Source: Arenibacter antarcticus (GTDB taxonomy: Bacteria; Bacteroidota; Bacteroidia; Flavobacteriales; Flavobacteriaceae). From it: a stretch of DNA of 64,000 nt. Both the position numbers and the translations under genes were made by a program. The DNA is taken from NCBI RefSeq assembly GCF_041320605.1, contig NZ_CP166679.1:3768001-3832000 (forward strand), in the 5' to 3' direction. Of the stretch, positions 18,996 to 28,128 are shown in pieces; within the stretch, counting starts at the first letter, position 1, and each line of letters opens with the position of its first letter. The notes under the pieces are model-generated. The model was not told the DNA's origin. It saw only the letters and a program-made list of their open reading frames with translations, and searched no databases.

Positions 18996-19025
18996 GGGAT
19001 GGTGTCTAAGACACCATCCCTTTTT
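18996..19025. terminator. Bidirectional terminator between phosphatase and OmpA genes
   Basis: A perfect 11-base stem (GGGATGGTGTC / GACACCATCCC) with a TAA loop is preceded by an A tract and followed by T5. It lies 24 bases after the plus-strand phosphatase gene and 19 bases beyond the end of the minus-strand OmpA gene, so it serves both convergent genes. Confidence 0.92.
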
Positions 19026-19043
19026 AATATCCATTTAAATCGA

Positions 19044-19871
19044 TTATTGATTTTCAGAATCCAACAAAGCGAAAAATTTGTCCAAATTAGGAATGATCAC
19101 GATTCTGGTACGTCTATTTTTAGCTCTATTTTCCTTAGTATCGTTGTCCACTAAAGGCAAATAGCTGCTTCTCCCGGCTGCAATTAAGTTAGCGGGATCT
19201 ACCTTGTATTTTTCTTGTAAAAGCCTAACGATAGAAGTAGCTCTTTTTACACTTAGGTCCCAGTTGTCTTGGAACAAGGCAGTGCTGATGGTTTTGGAAT
19301 CGGTATGACCTTCAACCATAACTTCCATACTTGGTTCTGAGTTGATTACTTCGGCAAGTTTTCCTAAAATTGCATGGGCCTTATTGCTCACCCTATAACT
19401 CCCAGAATTAAACAATAATTTGTCGGAGATATTGATCATAACCACTGTTTTGTTTATGTCTACAACAACATCATCATCCTCATCGGAAATAGATTTTTTT
19501 AGGTTATGGGAAATGGCAAGGTTTATGGAATCTTCCATAGTTGTGGCCTGAGCCAATAAACTTGGATCAACCTTGGCCAAGGTAGCCCTCATCTTCTCTT
19601 TGGTAAGATTGCTCATTACGGCAACATCACCAATGGTATTTAATTGGGTATCGTTTATTTCCTGAAGGGAATTTATTTTTTGGTTGTATTCTGTTACCCT
19701 TGCCTCAATTTTGGCCATTTTGGATTCCAGATCTTCTTTTTCTACTTGTGTTTTCATTAAAACACTTTTGGTGTTGGAAAGATCACTTTCTAGGGCTACA
19801 TACTTTTTTTTAGAAACACAGGACGCAAGTACTGCCATTCCCAATACACCTACTACAATTGTTTTTTTCAT
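19044..19871 (-). CDS. OmpA-family lipoprotein
   Basis: This 275-residue lipoprotein (lipobox VLASC, Cys18) has a coiled-coil stretch (about residues 25-80) and a C-terminal OmpA-like peptidoglycan-binding domain. Domain motifs are VEGHTDSKTIS, WDLSVKRATSIVRLL, AAGRSSYLPLVDNDTKENRAKNRRTRIVI. It likely anchors the outer membrane non-covalently to the cell wall. It sits alone on the minus strand between two terminators, so it is probably monocistronic. Length and motif set are normal for the family. Confidence 0.92.
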   Translation of the reverse strand: MKKTIVVGVLGMAVLASCVSKKKYVALESDLSNTKSVLMKTQVEKEDLESKMAKIEARVTEYNQKINSLQEINDTQLNTIGDVAVMSNLTKEKMRATLAKVDPSLLAQATTMEDSINLAISHNLKKSISDEDDDVVVDINKTVVMINISDKLLFNSGSYRVSNKAHAILGKLAEVINSEPSMEVMVEGHTDSKTISTALFQDNWDLSVKRATSIVRLLQEKYKVDPANLIAAGRSSYLPLVDNDTKENRAKNRRTRIVIIPNLDKFFALLDSENQ

Positions 19872-19965
19872 TTTACTTAATTAAAGTTTACAAATAGTTG
19901 TCTGTCTAGTTATACGTATGCTTTCGCAAAATAGTTGTTGGACGGTAGGCCAAATCAGACAAAAA

Positions 19966-19998
19966 AAAAGGGCATCACTTTTTTGTGATGCCCTTTTT
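19966..19998. terminator. Bidirectional terminator downstream of the VWA lipoprotein gene
   Basis: The stem GGGCATCAC (19970-19978) pairs with GTGATGCCC (19985-19993) around a T6 loop, with A tracts on one side and T tracts on the other. It lies 32 bases past the minus-strand VWA gene and most likely ends its transcript. Confidence 0.88.
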
Positions 19999-20025
19999 GC
20001 TGATAATCAGTAAACTAATGTGCTA

Positions 20026-21117
20026 TTATTCGCAGCCTCCGGTAAAGCCTTTTGCATTAAATTTTGTCTGTACGGCTCCTTGTCGGTTGCTATTTTTCAC
20101 TTGAATGGCTAAATTGTTCTCACCACTTCCGTCTCGTTTTGGGCTACAATATTCAAAAAGGTAGAAACTGTTAGCTTGTTGAGAAACACGATCTGAGATT
20201 TCTTTAAAAGTAGTTTCCAATTGGTCCTTATTAGTGGCGAAAACACTAAAGGTCTTACCAATCTTACTAAGGATATTGGCATCTATTTCCCCTCCCAATC
20301 CAATACTGAAATACGCAATGTTCTTGTTGGCCTCGGTTACTTTCTTTATGGCGGCACTTTCCGTGTATCTGGAAGCTTGGTCTGTACCATCTGTAAATAT
20401 AACTACAGAGGCAGCACCGATCCTACCGTTGGTGGTACTTTCCCTAAGTAATTTCTCAGCAATGTCTGTCGATTTTATTACAGCCCCGTAAAGGTCCGTA
20501 GACGGGTCATTACTAATGTCCTTAGTTATGCCACTTATAGAATTTAACAAATCCTGTTTTACATGGGTTAGAGGAGCAAGGGAATGCAATTTATTCTCAC
20601 CATCAAACCAATATATTGCCATTTTAAAAACTTCAGAATTCGAAGTTGGCATTACATTGTTGACAAAGCTGATGGAAGCTGATTTTAATTCCTCCAAACT
20701 TGAGTCCAAGACACTATTACTCAAATCCAACACAAGCACAGTGTTATTGTTGAATATTTGGGCGTTTGGAGAAATCCTAGCAGAGGACTCAGAAGGAGAT
20801 ATCTTATTAAAACAAGCGTCGTTCCTTCCTTGTTCGTAAATAGTAAATTGCTCGGCATTTAGCCCCGATACGGGTTTGCCCTCGGTATCCGATACCTTAA
20901 AGAATATAGAGATCTTTCCCGGTAAGGTAGTATATTGATTTTGAATCGATAGTACCAACTCCCCATCTCCGAGATTTAAACATTTGTCCACAGGCTTGCC
21001 CAGTCCCAAATCCCCACCGGGATTAATCCCAAACTTAACATCATCATCGGCATTACCACATGATACAAACAAGGCTATAGTAAAGCATATAGCAGCTATT
21101 TTGGTGTAAAATTTCAT
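20026..21117 (-). CDS. VWA-domain lipoprotein
   Basis: This 363-residue lipoprotein (lipobox FVSC, Cys20) has a short beta domain (about 50-110; SVSDTEGKPVSGLNAEQFTIYE-type, written here VSDTEGKPVSGLNAEQF) and a von Willebrand factor A domain (about 122-330). The metal-dependent adhesion site is visible as DLSNS, with TDLYG and VIFTDGTDQ as the further MIDAS loops. The C-terminus has two cysteines (YCSPKRDG and GGCE) that could form a disulfide. VWA lipoproteins usually mediate protein contacts at the cell surface or in the periplasm, and no partner gene is nearby. It is probably transcribed alone. Confidence 0.85.
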   Translation of the reverse strand: MKFYTKIAAICFTIALFVSCGNADDDVKFGINPGGDLGLGKPVDKCLNLGDGELVLSIQNQYTTLPGKISIFFKVSDTEGKPVSGLNAEQFTIYEQGRNDACFNKISPSESSARISPNAQIFNNNTVLVLDLSNSVLDSSLEELKSASISFVNNVMPTSNSEVFKMAIYWFDGENKLHSLAPLTHVKQDLLNSISGITKDISNDPSTDLYGAVIKSTDIAEKLLRESTTNGRIGAASVVIFTDGTDQASRYTESAAIKKVTEANKNIAYFSIGLGGEIDANILSKIGKTFSVFATNKDQLETTFKEISDRVSQQANSFYLFEYCSPKRDGSGENNLAIQVKNSNRQGAVQTKFNAKGFTGGCE

Positions 21118-21399
21118 TTTCGCAATTTATTAGGTTCAACAAACACAACGAACAAAACTATTTAAAATTATAATTGAATTAAAAATTGATGTTAATATTT
21201 GTTAAGGACTTTATTCACAATTTTTTTGTAGATTACCTAGTAGCTAGCATTATTTAATTTATCGAATGCTAATCCTTATGTAGTATTGGTAAAAAAACGT
21301 AGGTTTTTAATTAGTATGTCTATATAATGTAGTGGAGAACTAATTATGTTTCGGGGAATTACGCTACAATTCTAATGGACATTAAAACATGGACTTTAT

Positions 21400-22110
21400 A
21401 TGGAAATACACTATTGCTCCGATTATGAAAAAATGACTCAAATGGCCTTCGAGCGTCTAATATCTGAACTTAGGGACAATCCAGAGCAACTACTTTGTCC
21501 GTCTAAGGGAACTTCTACCTTAGGGCTGTATAAAAAAATGGCTGCACATTACCAGAAGGAGGCAGCGATTTTTGAGAGATTAACAATTATTAAACTGGAC
21601 GAGTGGGGTGGGATTCCTGGATGCGGTCCCAATTCTTCAGAAACACATCTTAAGACCTATCTTTTGGATCCGCTAAAAATAACGGAAGAAAGGTATATCT
21701 CCTTCGATAGCAGTCCAGTAGATGCAAAAAAGGAATGTGACCGTATGGACAATGAGATCCAAGAACGGGGACCTATAGATATTTGTATTTTGGGAATGGG
21801 AAAAAATGGGCATCTTGGCTTTAATGAACCTGCCAACCATCTTATCCCAAATTGCCATATCGCAGAACTTAGTCCAACTTCCTTAATGAGTAGCATGGCA
21901 GAATCTATGCCGGACAAACCTAGTTATGGCCTCACCATGGGGATGGCCACTATTTTACAATCTAAAAAAATTATTCTTCTGCTTACCGGAGAGGATAAAA
22001 AGCACACCATCAAAAAATTATTGAACAAAGAAATCACTTCTTTTTTGCCAGCCTCTTTTTTATGGCTACATCCACAGGTATATTGTTATTTAGATAAGTC
22101 TAGTGTGTAA
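21400..22110 (+). CDS. Glucosamine-6-phosphate deaminase / galactosamine-6-phosphate isomerase family
   Basis: The 236-residue protein has the NagB-family fold and signatures: PSKGTSTLGLYK (phosphate-binding loop), IKLDEWGG (the active-site aspartate-glutamate segment), and ILGMGKNGHLGFNEPA (catalytic loop with the conserved histidine). It should deaminate and isomerise a hexosamine 6-phosphate to a ketohexose 6-phosphate in the cytoplasm. The KLDEWGG wording, in place of the MDEY of classic NagB, and the short length resemble AgaI-type galactosamine-6-phosphate enzymes, so I leave the symbol blank. It is a single gene, 126 bases from the molybdenum island, with no amino-sugar partners in view. 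Confidence 0.85.
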   Translation: MEIHYCSDYEKMTQMAFERLISELRDNPEQLLCPSKGTSTLGLYKKMAAHYQKEAAIFERLTIIKLDEWGGIPGCGPNSSETHLKTYLLDPLKITEERYISFDSSPVDAKKECDRMDNEIQERGPIDICILGMGKNGHLGFNEPANHLIPNCHIAELSPTSLMSSMAESMPDKPSYGLTMGMATILQSKKIILLLTGEDKKHTIKKLLNKEITSFLPASFLWLHPQVYCYLDKSSV

Positions 22111-22236
22111 AGGGGGCTAGGTCTAAAGTGTGGACTTAGGAATAGTTGTGCACTTAAGAAACTGTTAATTTGGTTTATTTTATTTATAAATTTATTAACT
22201 TGTAAGGTATTGATGGAAATTAACTAAATAAAAACT

Positions 22237-22698
22237 ATGCCAACTTATAATTTAACAGTAAACGGAATCCCTCAAAGTGTAGAAGTAGCAGAAGACACCC
22301 CCTTACTTTGGGTGCTTCGGGACCATTTGAATTTAGTAGGCACAAAATTTGGTTGCGGAATAGCCCAATGCGGTGCTTGCACCGTCCATATGGATGGGAA
22401 TGCCGTTCGGAGTTGTTCTCTCCCCATTTCTTTATTGGACGGAAAGGAAATAACTACTATAGAAGGCTTATCCGATAACGGGGATCATCCGGTACAGTTG
22501 GCTTGGAAGGAAATGGATGTACCTCAATGTGGCTACTGTCAGGCTGGACAGATAATGACGGCCACGGCATTCTTAAACAAAAATCCCAGCCCGGACGAAG
22601 CAGAAATAAAATCTGCCATGCACGGCAATATTTGCAGATGTGCGGCATATGTTAGAATTCATAAGGCGGTGGCACTGGCGGCCAGCAAAATCGGCTAA
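22237..22698 (+). CDS. Molybdenum hydroxylase small subunit, [2Fe-2S] (IorA-like)
   Basis: The 153-residue electron-transfer subunit of a xanthine oxidase-family enzyme carries two [2Fe-2S] sites. The plant-type ferredoxin site is Cys40-Cys45-Cys48-Cys60 ([11 protein letters not shown]...SC). The second, helical site is Cys98-Cys101-Cys133-Cys135 (CGYC...ICRC). It passes electrons from the molybdopterin subunit encoded 92 bases downstream. No FAD subunit gene is nearby, so this is the two-subunit form seen in isoquinoline 1-oxidoreductase-like enzymes. The electron acceptor is then probably membrane-linked or a cytochrome. It opens an unbroken run of molybdenum-cofactor genes to 30949. Confidence 0.93.
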   Translation: MPTYNLTVNGIPQSVEVAEDTPLLWVLRDHLNLVGTKFGCGIAQCGACTVHMDGNAVRSCSLPISLLDGKEITTIEGLSDNGDHPVQLAWKEMDVPQCGYCQAGQIMTATAFLNKNPSPDEAEIKSAMHGNICRCAAYVRIHKAVALAASKIG

Positions 22699-22790
22699 AA
22701 ACAAAGGAGTCGCTAGTATCTAATCTGGAATGATCAACAACTACAAAAATCATTGGTCCCTTTTTACGAAGGGATAAAAATCTAAAAATT

Positions 22791-25019
22791 ATGTCAACAT
22801 CCGCAATAGCATTCAACAGAAGGGATTTTATTAGAACTTCATCCCTAGTTGGAGGTGGAATTCTAATTGGCTTCAACCTTTTTACTGCCTGTAAGCCCAA
22901 AGTAAAACCTCCTATAGATATTTCAAAGCTAAATTTCAACGATTTTAATGCTTTTATAAAGATTGCGGATAATGGAGCGGTAACCATTTTCTCTCCCAAT
23001 CCAGAAATAGGGCAGGGGGTGAAAACGGCCATGCCCATGTTAATCGCAGAGGAATTGGATGTGGCATGGAATAATGTATATGTCCAACAGGGAATATTGG
23101 ATACCGAAAACTTTACCCGTCAACTCGCTGGTGGGAGTCAATCTATCCGATTAGGCTGGGAACCTTTACGACAAACTGGCGCTACGGCAAGACAGATGTT
23201 GGTAAATGCCGCTGCTGCACAGTGGGGTGTTGATCCATCAAGCTGTACTACCTCAGAAGGTGTAATTACAAACGGCAAAGGGGAAACCTTAGGGTATGGC
23301 GATGTGGTTAAGGATGCTGCCTTGTTAGAAGTCCCAGAAAACGTTACCCTAAAAAGCCATAAGGATTTTAAAATTATTGGTACCGATGCACCCAATGTGG
23401 ATTTGAATAATATAGTTACTGGGAAACCACTTTTTGGGCTCGATTATAAGGTAGACGGGATGGTATATGCCGCCGTTGTTAGGCCACCTGCTTTTGGTCA
23501 GCGATTGGAATCTTATGACGATACAGCAGCGAGGGCCATGCCAGGGGTTATAGATGTAATCAGGATAGGAGATAAGGCAAAGGCACTTACTTCCGGAGAA
23601 AGTAATAACTGGACCGTGGCTTTGGCAAACAGTGATAAGGTGGTGGTCATTGCAAAAACCACCTGGGAAGCCCTAAAAGCTAAGGAGGCGGTAAACGCAA
23701 TTTGGGTTGAGGATACGCCATTAGAAAGTACGGATTATCAAGACAAACAATTGTTGGGATTATTGGATGGTAAAAAATTTAATACCTTAAGAAAAGACGG
23801 AGATATAGAGAAAGCATTTGCCCAGGCCGATAAAATTCTAGAACGCACTTATGAATCGCCCTTTCTGCCTCATAACTGTATGGAACCTATGAATTTTTTC
23901 GCCAATGTAACCAGTGATAAAATACATTTGGTAGGGCCTGTACAAACCCCTGAGTTTGCAGCAACCGCTGTTGCGGGTATGTTAGGACGGGATGCTAAGG
24001 AAGTACATCTGGAAATGACCCGTATGGGAGGTGGATTTGGTAGAAGGCTGTATGGCGACTTTGTGTACGAGGCGGCTGAGATTTCCAACACTATTAAAAA
24101 ACCGGTGAAATTAATTTATTCCCGAGAGGATGATATGACTGCAGGGACCTATCGTCCTGCAATAAAATATAGAATAAAAGCTGCAGTTAAAAATGGAGAG
24201 GTCACGGCCTACTATTTAAAGGAAGCGGCTATTAATGGAAACATGTACGGACTGATACCTAATTTCTTTCCTGCAGGTGCCATAGCCAATTACCAGGTAG
24301 ATGTAGCCAGTTATAAGAGTAATATAACTACAGGTGCATGGCGAGCACCCTACACCAATTTCTTGGCCTTTGCAGAGCAAAGTTTCTTTGATGAGTTGGC
24401 AGAAACCATGGAAGTGGACCGTATACAATTGCGATTAGATCTTCTGCAAAAGGTAAAGGGCACTACGGATGAGCGTATAGAATATTCCCCAGAACGTATG
24501 GAAAAAGTCATTAAAATGGCTGTTGAGAAATCTGGATGGGGAAAAAAAGGAGCGGAAACCTACCAAGGATTTGCCGCGTATTATTGCCATAATTCCCATG
24601 TTGCTGAGGTTGCCGATGTGGAGATAGAAAATGGCATTCCTGTTGTAAAAAAAGTAACCTGTGTGGTAGATTGCGGAATAGTGGTAAATCCTTTAGGGGC
24701 ACTTAACCAGATTGAAGGGGGAGTAATTGATGGTGTTGGCCATGCAATGTATGGTGATCTCGAGTTTATAGACGGAAAACCCCAATCACAAAACTATGAT
24801 AGGTATCGTTTAATTAGAATGAGAGAAATACCTGTGGTAGAAGCACATATGATCCAAAATGATATGGCGCCCACAGGTTTGGGAGAACCCACTCTTCCGC
24901 CAGCAGGAGCTGCGGTGGCCAACGCATTAAAAGCTGCTACTGGCAATAGATTTACTGCACAACCGTTTTCAAAATTTCCGGAACTAATGAAAGTTCCAGC
25001 AAAATCAATTATTGGTTAA
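22791..25019 (+). CDS. Molybdenum hydroxylase large subunit, Tat-exported (IorB-like)
   Basis: The 742-residue molybdopterin-binding subunit oxidises an aldehyde or N-heterocycle by hydroxylation with water. The N-terminus shows a Tat-type signal (NRRDFIRTSSLVGGGILIGFNL, twin arginine at 10-11), so the enzyme folds with its cofactor in the cytoplasm and is exported. The small subunit lacks a signal and would ride along. Family motifs include MTRMGGGFGRR, TGAWRAP and the C-terminal GLGEPTLPPAGAA, whose glutamate (about residue 700) is the usual catalytic base. The substrate cannot be read from the sequence. The gene stop is followed one base later by the moaD ATG. Confidence 0.92.
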   Translation: MSTSAIAFNRRDFIRTSSLVGGGILIGFNLFTACKPKVKPPIDISKLNFNDFNAFIKIADNGAVTIFSPNPEIGQGVKTAMPMLIAEELDVAWNNVYVQQGILDTENFTRQLAGGSQSIRLGWEPLRQTGATARQMLVNAAAAQWGVDPSSCTTSEGVITNGKGETLGYGDVVKDAALLEVPENVTLKSHKDFKIIGTDAPNVDLNNIVTGKPLFGLDYKVDGMVYAAVVRPPAFGQRLESYDDTAARAMPGVIDVIRIGDKAKALTSGESNNWTVALANSDKVVVIAKTTWEALKAKEAVNAIWVEDTPLESTDYQDKQLLGLLDGKKFNTLRKDGDIEKAFAQADKILERTYESPFLPHNCMEPMNFFANVTSDKIHLVGPVQTPEFAATAVAGMLGRDAKEVHLEMTRMGGGFGRRLYGDFVYEAAEISNTIKKPVKLIYSREDDMTAGTYRPAIKYRIKAAVKNGEVTAYYLKEAAINGNMYGLIPNFFPAGAIANYQVDVASYKSNITTGAWRAPYTNFLAFAEQSFFDELAETMEVDRIQLRLDLLQKVKGTTDERIEYSPERMEKVIKMAVEKSGWGKKGAETYQGFAAYYCHNSHVAEVADVEIENGIPVVKKVTCVVDCGIVVNPLGALNQIEGGVIDGVGHAMYGDLEFIDGKPQSQNYDRYRLIRMREIPVVEAHMIQNDMAPTGLGEPTLPPAGAAVANALKAATGNRFTAQPFSKFPELMKVPAKSIIG

Positions 25020-25020
25020 T

Positions 25021-25275
25021 ATGACGATATTACTATTTGGAATTACTAAGGACATCGTAGGAAGTTCCACCTTATCCATGCCCAGTTCCAGTGAATTTGG
25101 CGCAAGAAGCACCAAAACCGTAAAAGAACTAAAAGAATATTTGGGTAAGATGTATCCAGAACTAAAGAAACTGTCCTCTTTGGCCATTGCTGTAAATAAT
25201 TCCTATGCGGATGATGATACTATTATCGATAATTTTGATGAAATTGCACTCATTCCGCCAGTAAGTGGCGGGTAA
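25021..25275 (+). CDS. moaD: Molybdopterin synthase sulfur-carrier subunit
   Basis: The 84-residue ubiquitin-like protein ends in the invariant diglycine (PPVSGG), which is adenylylated by MoeB and then thiocarboxylated to deliver sulfur to precursor Z. ALIPPVSGG-type ending and an N-terminal beta strand (MTILLFGITKDIVG) fit MoaD rather than ThiS. I chose ATG 25021, one base after the iorB-like stop, over a TTG nine bases upstream. Its activator is encoded at 27010. The MoaE large subunit that completes the synthase is not in the window. Confidence 0.88.
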   Translation: MTILLFGITKDIVGSSTLSMPSSSEFGARSTKTVKELKEYLGKMYPELKKLSSLAIAVNNSYADDDTIIDNFDEIALIPPVSGG

Positions 25276-25292
25276 AGCGAAAATAGTTATAG

Positions 25293-26276
25293 ATGTTAGT
25301 AGACAACCATAATAGAAAAATTAATTATTTACGCCTGGCAGTCACCGACCGGTGTAATCTGCGATGTAATTATTGCATGCCTTCGGAAGGAATAGATTTT
25401 GCCCAAAAGAACCATCTTTTTACCATAGAAGAATTATGTAGGTTAAGTGAAATAATGGTAGAACAGGGCATCGATAAAATTAGGATTACGGGGGGAGAGC
25501 CTTTTGTAAGGAAAGATTTAATGGTATTCTTACGTAAACTTTCGCAATTAAAGGGATTGGAGGATATTTCTATAACCACTAATGCCACTTTGATTGGCCC
25601 TTATATAGCGGAACTAAAGTCGCTCGGGATCCTTAATATCAACGTTAGTTTGGATGCCATTGATAAGGATACTTTTGAAAAAGTTACCCGCAGAGACCAA
25701 TATGACACGGTCTATAATAATCTCACACGACTAATTGCCGAAGGGTTTAACGTGCGTATCAATTTCATTGCCTTGGAGCATCAGAATATTCAGGATATAA
25801 TTCCTATTTTAAAGCTGATGCGCCATTATCCGGTATCCGTTCGGTTTTTGGAAGAGATGCCTTTTAATGGTGGCAGTAAAGCCTTTACGACCATTACATG
25901 GGATTATAAGAAAATACTTGCGCATATACAAACAGAATTCCCTGAAATCACCAAGCTTGACTCACCAAAGACTTCTACTTCTATAAATTACCAAATTAAG
26001 GGACATAAAAGCACCTTTGGGTTGATTCCTTCTTTTTCCAGAACTTTTTGTGGGAGTTGTAATCGCCTGAGAATATCTGCAACTGGAGATGTTATTACCT
26101 GCCTTTATGGAAAACCAAGATTGAATTTAAGGGATATTATGAGAGGGGAGAATGTTGAGGAAGGGATTGTAGAACATATCCTTAAGGCTATAGGGAGTAG
26201 GTCTAAAACAGGTTTTGAGGAACAGGAGAAATACGCTGGAATATTCCAAAGTTCCATGACCTCTATTGGGGGTTAG
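25293..26276 (+). CDS. moaA: GTP 3',8-cyclase (radical SAM)
   Basis: MoaA performs the first step of molybdopterin synthesis, rearranging GTP with S-adenosylmethionine. The 327-residue protein has the radical-SAM cluster CNLRCNYC (Cys21, Cys25, Cys28) and the second [4Fe-4S] cluster that binds GTP (FCGSCNRLR near 252-260, with a third cysteine in DVITC near 270). Other motifs are RITGGEP and SLDAID. The C-terminal diglycine (SSMTSIGG), needed for catalysis in known MoaA proteins, is present. It sits 17 bases after moaD. The partner moaC is missing from this cluster. Confidence 0.96.
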   Translation: MLVDNHNRKINYLRLAVTDRCNLRCNYCMPSEGIDFAQKNHLFTIEELCRLSEIMVEQGIDKIRITGGEPFVRKDLMVFLRKLSQLKGLEDISITTNATLIGPYIAELKSLGILNINVSLDAIDKDTFEKVTRRDQYDTVYNNLTRLIAEGFNVRINFIALEHQNIQDIIPILKLMRHYPVSVRFLEEMPFNGGSKAFTTITWDYKKILAHIQTEFPEITKLDSPKTSTSINYQIKGHKSTFGLIPSFSRTFCGSCNRLRISATGDVITCLYGKPRLNLRDIMRGENVEEGIVEHILKAIGSRSKTGFEEQEKYAGIFQSSMTSIGG

Positions 26277-26297
26277 TTCGTGAAGAAAATTGCTATT

Positions 26298-26885
26298 ATG
26301 AATTCTGAAAAAATATACGGACTTATACTTTCCGGAGGAAAAAGTACCAGGATGGGTATCGATAAGGGGATGATCGATTATCATGGAATGCCACAACGCG
26401 AATACCTGTACAAACTATTAAAAACGCTATGCCACACTACCTATATGAGCGTTAGGGAAGAGCAAGTACCGGAATTCTCTCAAGAGTATAACCTTATTGT
26501 AGATCGCAACGAATACAAAGGACCCTACAATGGCCTTTTAAGCGCCCATCACCTGAACCCTAAAGCAAGTTGGTTGGTATTGGCCTGCGATTTACCGTTG
26601 ATAGATCAAACCGCCTTGAAAGAATTAATCAGGGAAAGAGACTGCACTAAATTGGCAACGGCCTTTGCTACAGAGGAAAGCGGCTTACCTGAACCGCTCT
26701 GTGCTATTTGGGAGCCGGAAGGTTTAGAGAAGTCCGTGGCCTATTTAAATGCTGGGAATGGGTCTTGTCCGCGTAAATTTTTGATCAACGGGGATATTCA
26801 TCTTGTAGTTCCTCAAAATGAGGAAGTGCTGTTGAATGCCAATTATAAGGAGGATTACGAGAAGGTGTTGATGAAATTATCTTGA
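26298..26885 (+). CDS. mobA: Molybdenum cofactor guanylyltransferase
   Basis: MobA links GMP to molybdopterin to give the bis-MGD precursor. The protein has the nucleotidyltransferase loop LILSGGKSTRMGIDKG near its start, RNEYKGPYNGLLSA and ACDLPLID (metal-binding aspartate). I prefer ATG 26298 (195 residues, starting MNSEKIYGLILSGG) over an upstream GTG at 26280, because the family normally begins a few residues before the loop. The island also encodes a MocA-type enzyme at 30341. Xanthine oxidase-family enzymes normally use MCD, so MobA may serve other molybdoenzymes in the cell. Confidence 0.88.
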   Translation: MNSEKIYGLILSGGKSTRMGIDKGMIDYHGMPQREYLYKLLKTLCHTTYMSVREEQVPEFSQEYNLIVDRNEYKGPYNGLLSAHHLNPKASWLVLACDLPLIDQTALKELIRERDCTKLATAFATEESGLPEPLCAIWEPEGLEKSVAYLNAGNGSCPRKFLINGDIHLVVPQNEEVLLNANYKEDYEKVLMKLS

Positions 26886-27009
26886 AATACGCCAGCTTTA
26901 GGCAAAAAAAATGATTCAACAATGGTAATTGTGAGGTGCTGTAGATTGCGGATCAATATAATGTAAATGATAATTGGTACTATAAAAACGGCTACAAGAA
27001 TTTCTGTTA

Positions 27010-28083
27010 ATGGAACTCGATAGATATCAAAGGCAGACCAACTTAAAGGATTTTGGTCCGGAAGCCCAACACAAATTGAAAAATGCCAGTATATTGGTAA
27101 TTGGTGCAGGCGGTCTAGGAACTCCGGCACTGTCATACCTTAATGCCATGGGGGTAGGGACCCTAGGTGTAATTGACCAGGATAAGATTGAGATTACAAA
27201 TTTACAACGACAAGTATTGTATACCGAAGCTGATTTGGGAAAATCGAAATTGGCAACACTGGTGGCACATTTAAAATCCCAGAATTCAGGGACCCATTTT
27301 AAAACATTCGACACTTTTATCAACAGAGACAACGCCTTAGATATTATTTCGAAGTTCGATCTTGTTATTGACGGTTCGGATAATTTTTCCACTCGATATT
27401 TGGTAAACGATGCCTGTGTTATTCTAAACAAACCTTTTGTTTCAGGAGCTATTCAGGGTTTTGAGGGACAACTTAGCGTGTACAACTTTCAGGGAGGGCC
27501 AACGTACAGATGTTTATTCCCGAACATGCCTTCCCCAAATGAAATTCCTAACTGTAACGACAATGGAGTTCTTGGGGTAATTCCGGGAATTATCGGTTCG
27601 CTTCAAGCTTTGGAAGCCGTTAAGGTGGTTGCTGAAATAGGGGAGGTGCTGTCAGGCAAATTACTATTGTTCAATGGATTGTCGCAAAGTTATCAAACTA
27701 TAAAATTCAAAGTAAATCCTGAAAACAGGACTATAAAGGAGTTAAAAGAATCTTATGGTAACGAAAGCTGTGACGCTATTCCAACCATAAGTTGTGAAGC
27801 ATTTCTACAATTGCTAGCAACTAAAAAAGACATTCAAATTATAGATGTTAGGAGCAGGGAAGAGTTTATGGATTTTGTATCGAAGGAAATCAAGGCCATA
27901 AACATTCCATTGAACCAACTTATGGAGTCCGACGTAAACTTCGATTCTAGGACACCCATTTACTTTATCTGCCAATCGGGAAAAAGAAGTGGCATCGGAT
28001 TAAAAATAGTACAGGAAAAATACAGTAAGCTTTCCTTGTTTAGTGTTGAAGGAGGAATAAATAAACTTTTGACGCTTCAATAA
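27010..28083 (+). CDS. moeB: MoeB/ThiF adenylyltransferase fused to rhodanese
   Basis: The 357-residue protein combines an E1-like adenylating domain (about 1-245) and a C-terminal rhodanese domain (about 255-357). Motifs are IGAGGLGTPA (ATP loop, 31-40), NLQRQ, DGSDNFSTR, and PGIIGSLQALEAVK. The rhodanese loop CQSGKRSG has its catalytic cysteine at about 321. It activates the MoaD C-terminus with AMP and can supply the sulfur itself, as in MOCS3-type fusions. The two CxxC zinc pairs of E. coli MoeB are absent. A ThiF role in thiamine synthesis is possible from sequence alone, but the neighbours favour molybdopterin. Confidence 0.9.
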   Translation: MELDRYQRQTNLKDFGPEAQHKLKNASILVIGAGGLGTPALSYLNAMGVGTLGVIDQDKIEITNLQRQVLYTEADLGKSKLATLVAHLKSQNSGTHFKTFDTFINRDNALDIISKFDLVIDGSDNFSTRYLVNDACVILNKPFVSGAIQGFEGQLSVYNFQGGPTYRCLFPNMPSPNEIPNCNDNGVLGVIPGIIGSLQALEAVKVVAEIGEVLSGKLLLFNGLSQSYQTIKFKVNPENRTIKELKESYGNESCDAIPTISCEAFLQLLATKKDIQIIDVRSREEFMDFVSKEIKAINIPLNQLMESDVNFDSRTPIYFICQSGKRSGIGLKIVQEKYSKLSLFSVEGGINKLLTLQ

Positions 28084-28128
28084 TAATAACATTGACCTGC
28101 GGTTGGTAAGATTCCGTAAATTGCAACT

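Noticed and set aside
25012-25275. moaD started at TTG 25012
   Set aside because: That start would overlap the end of the iorB-like gene and add three residues before the conserved first strand. ATG 25021 is directly available.
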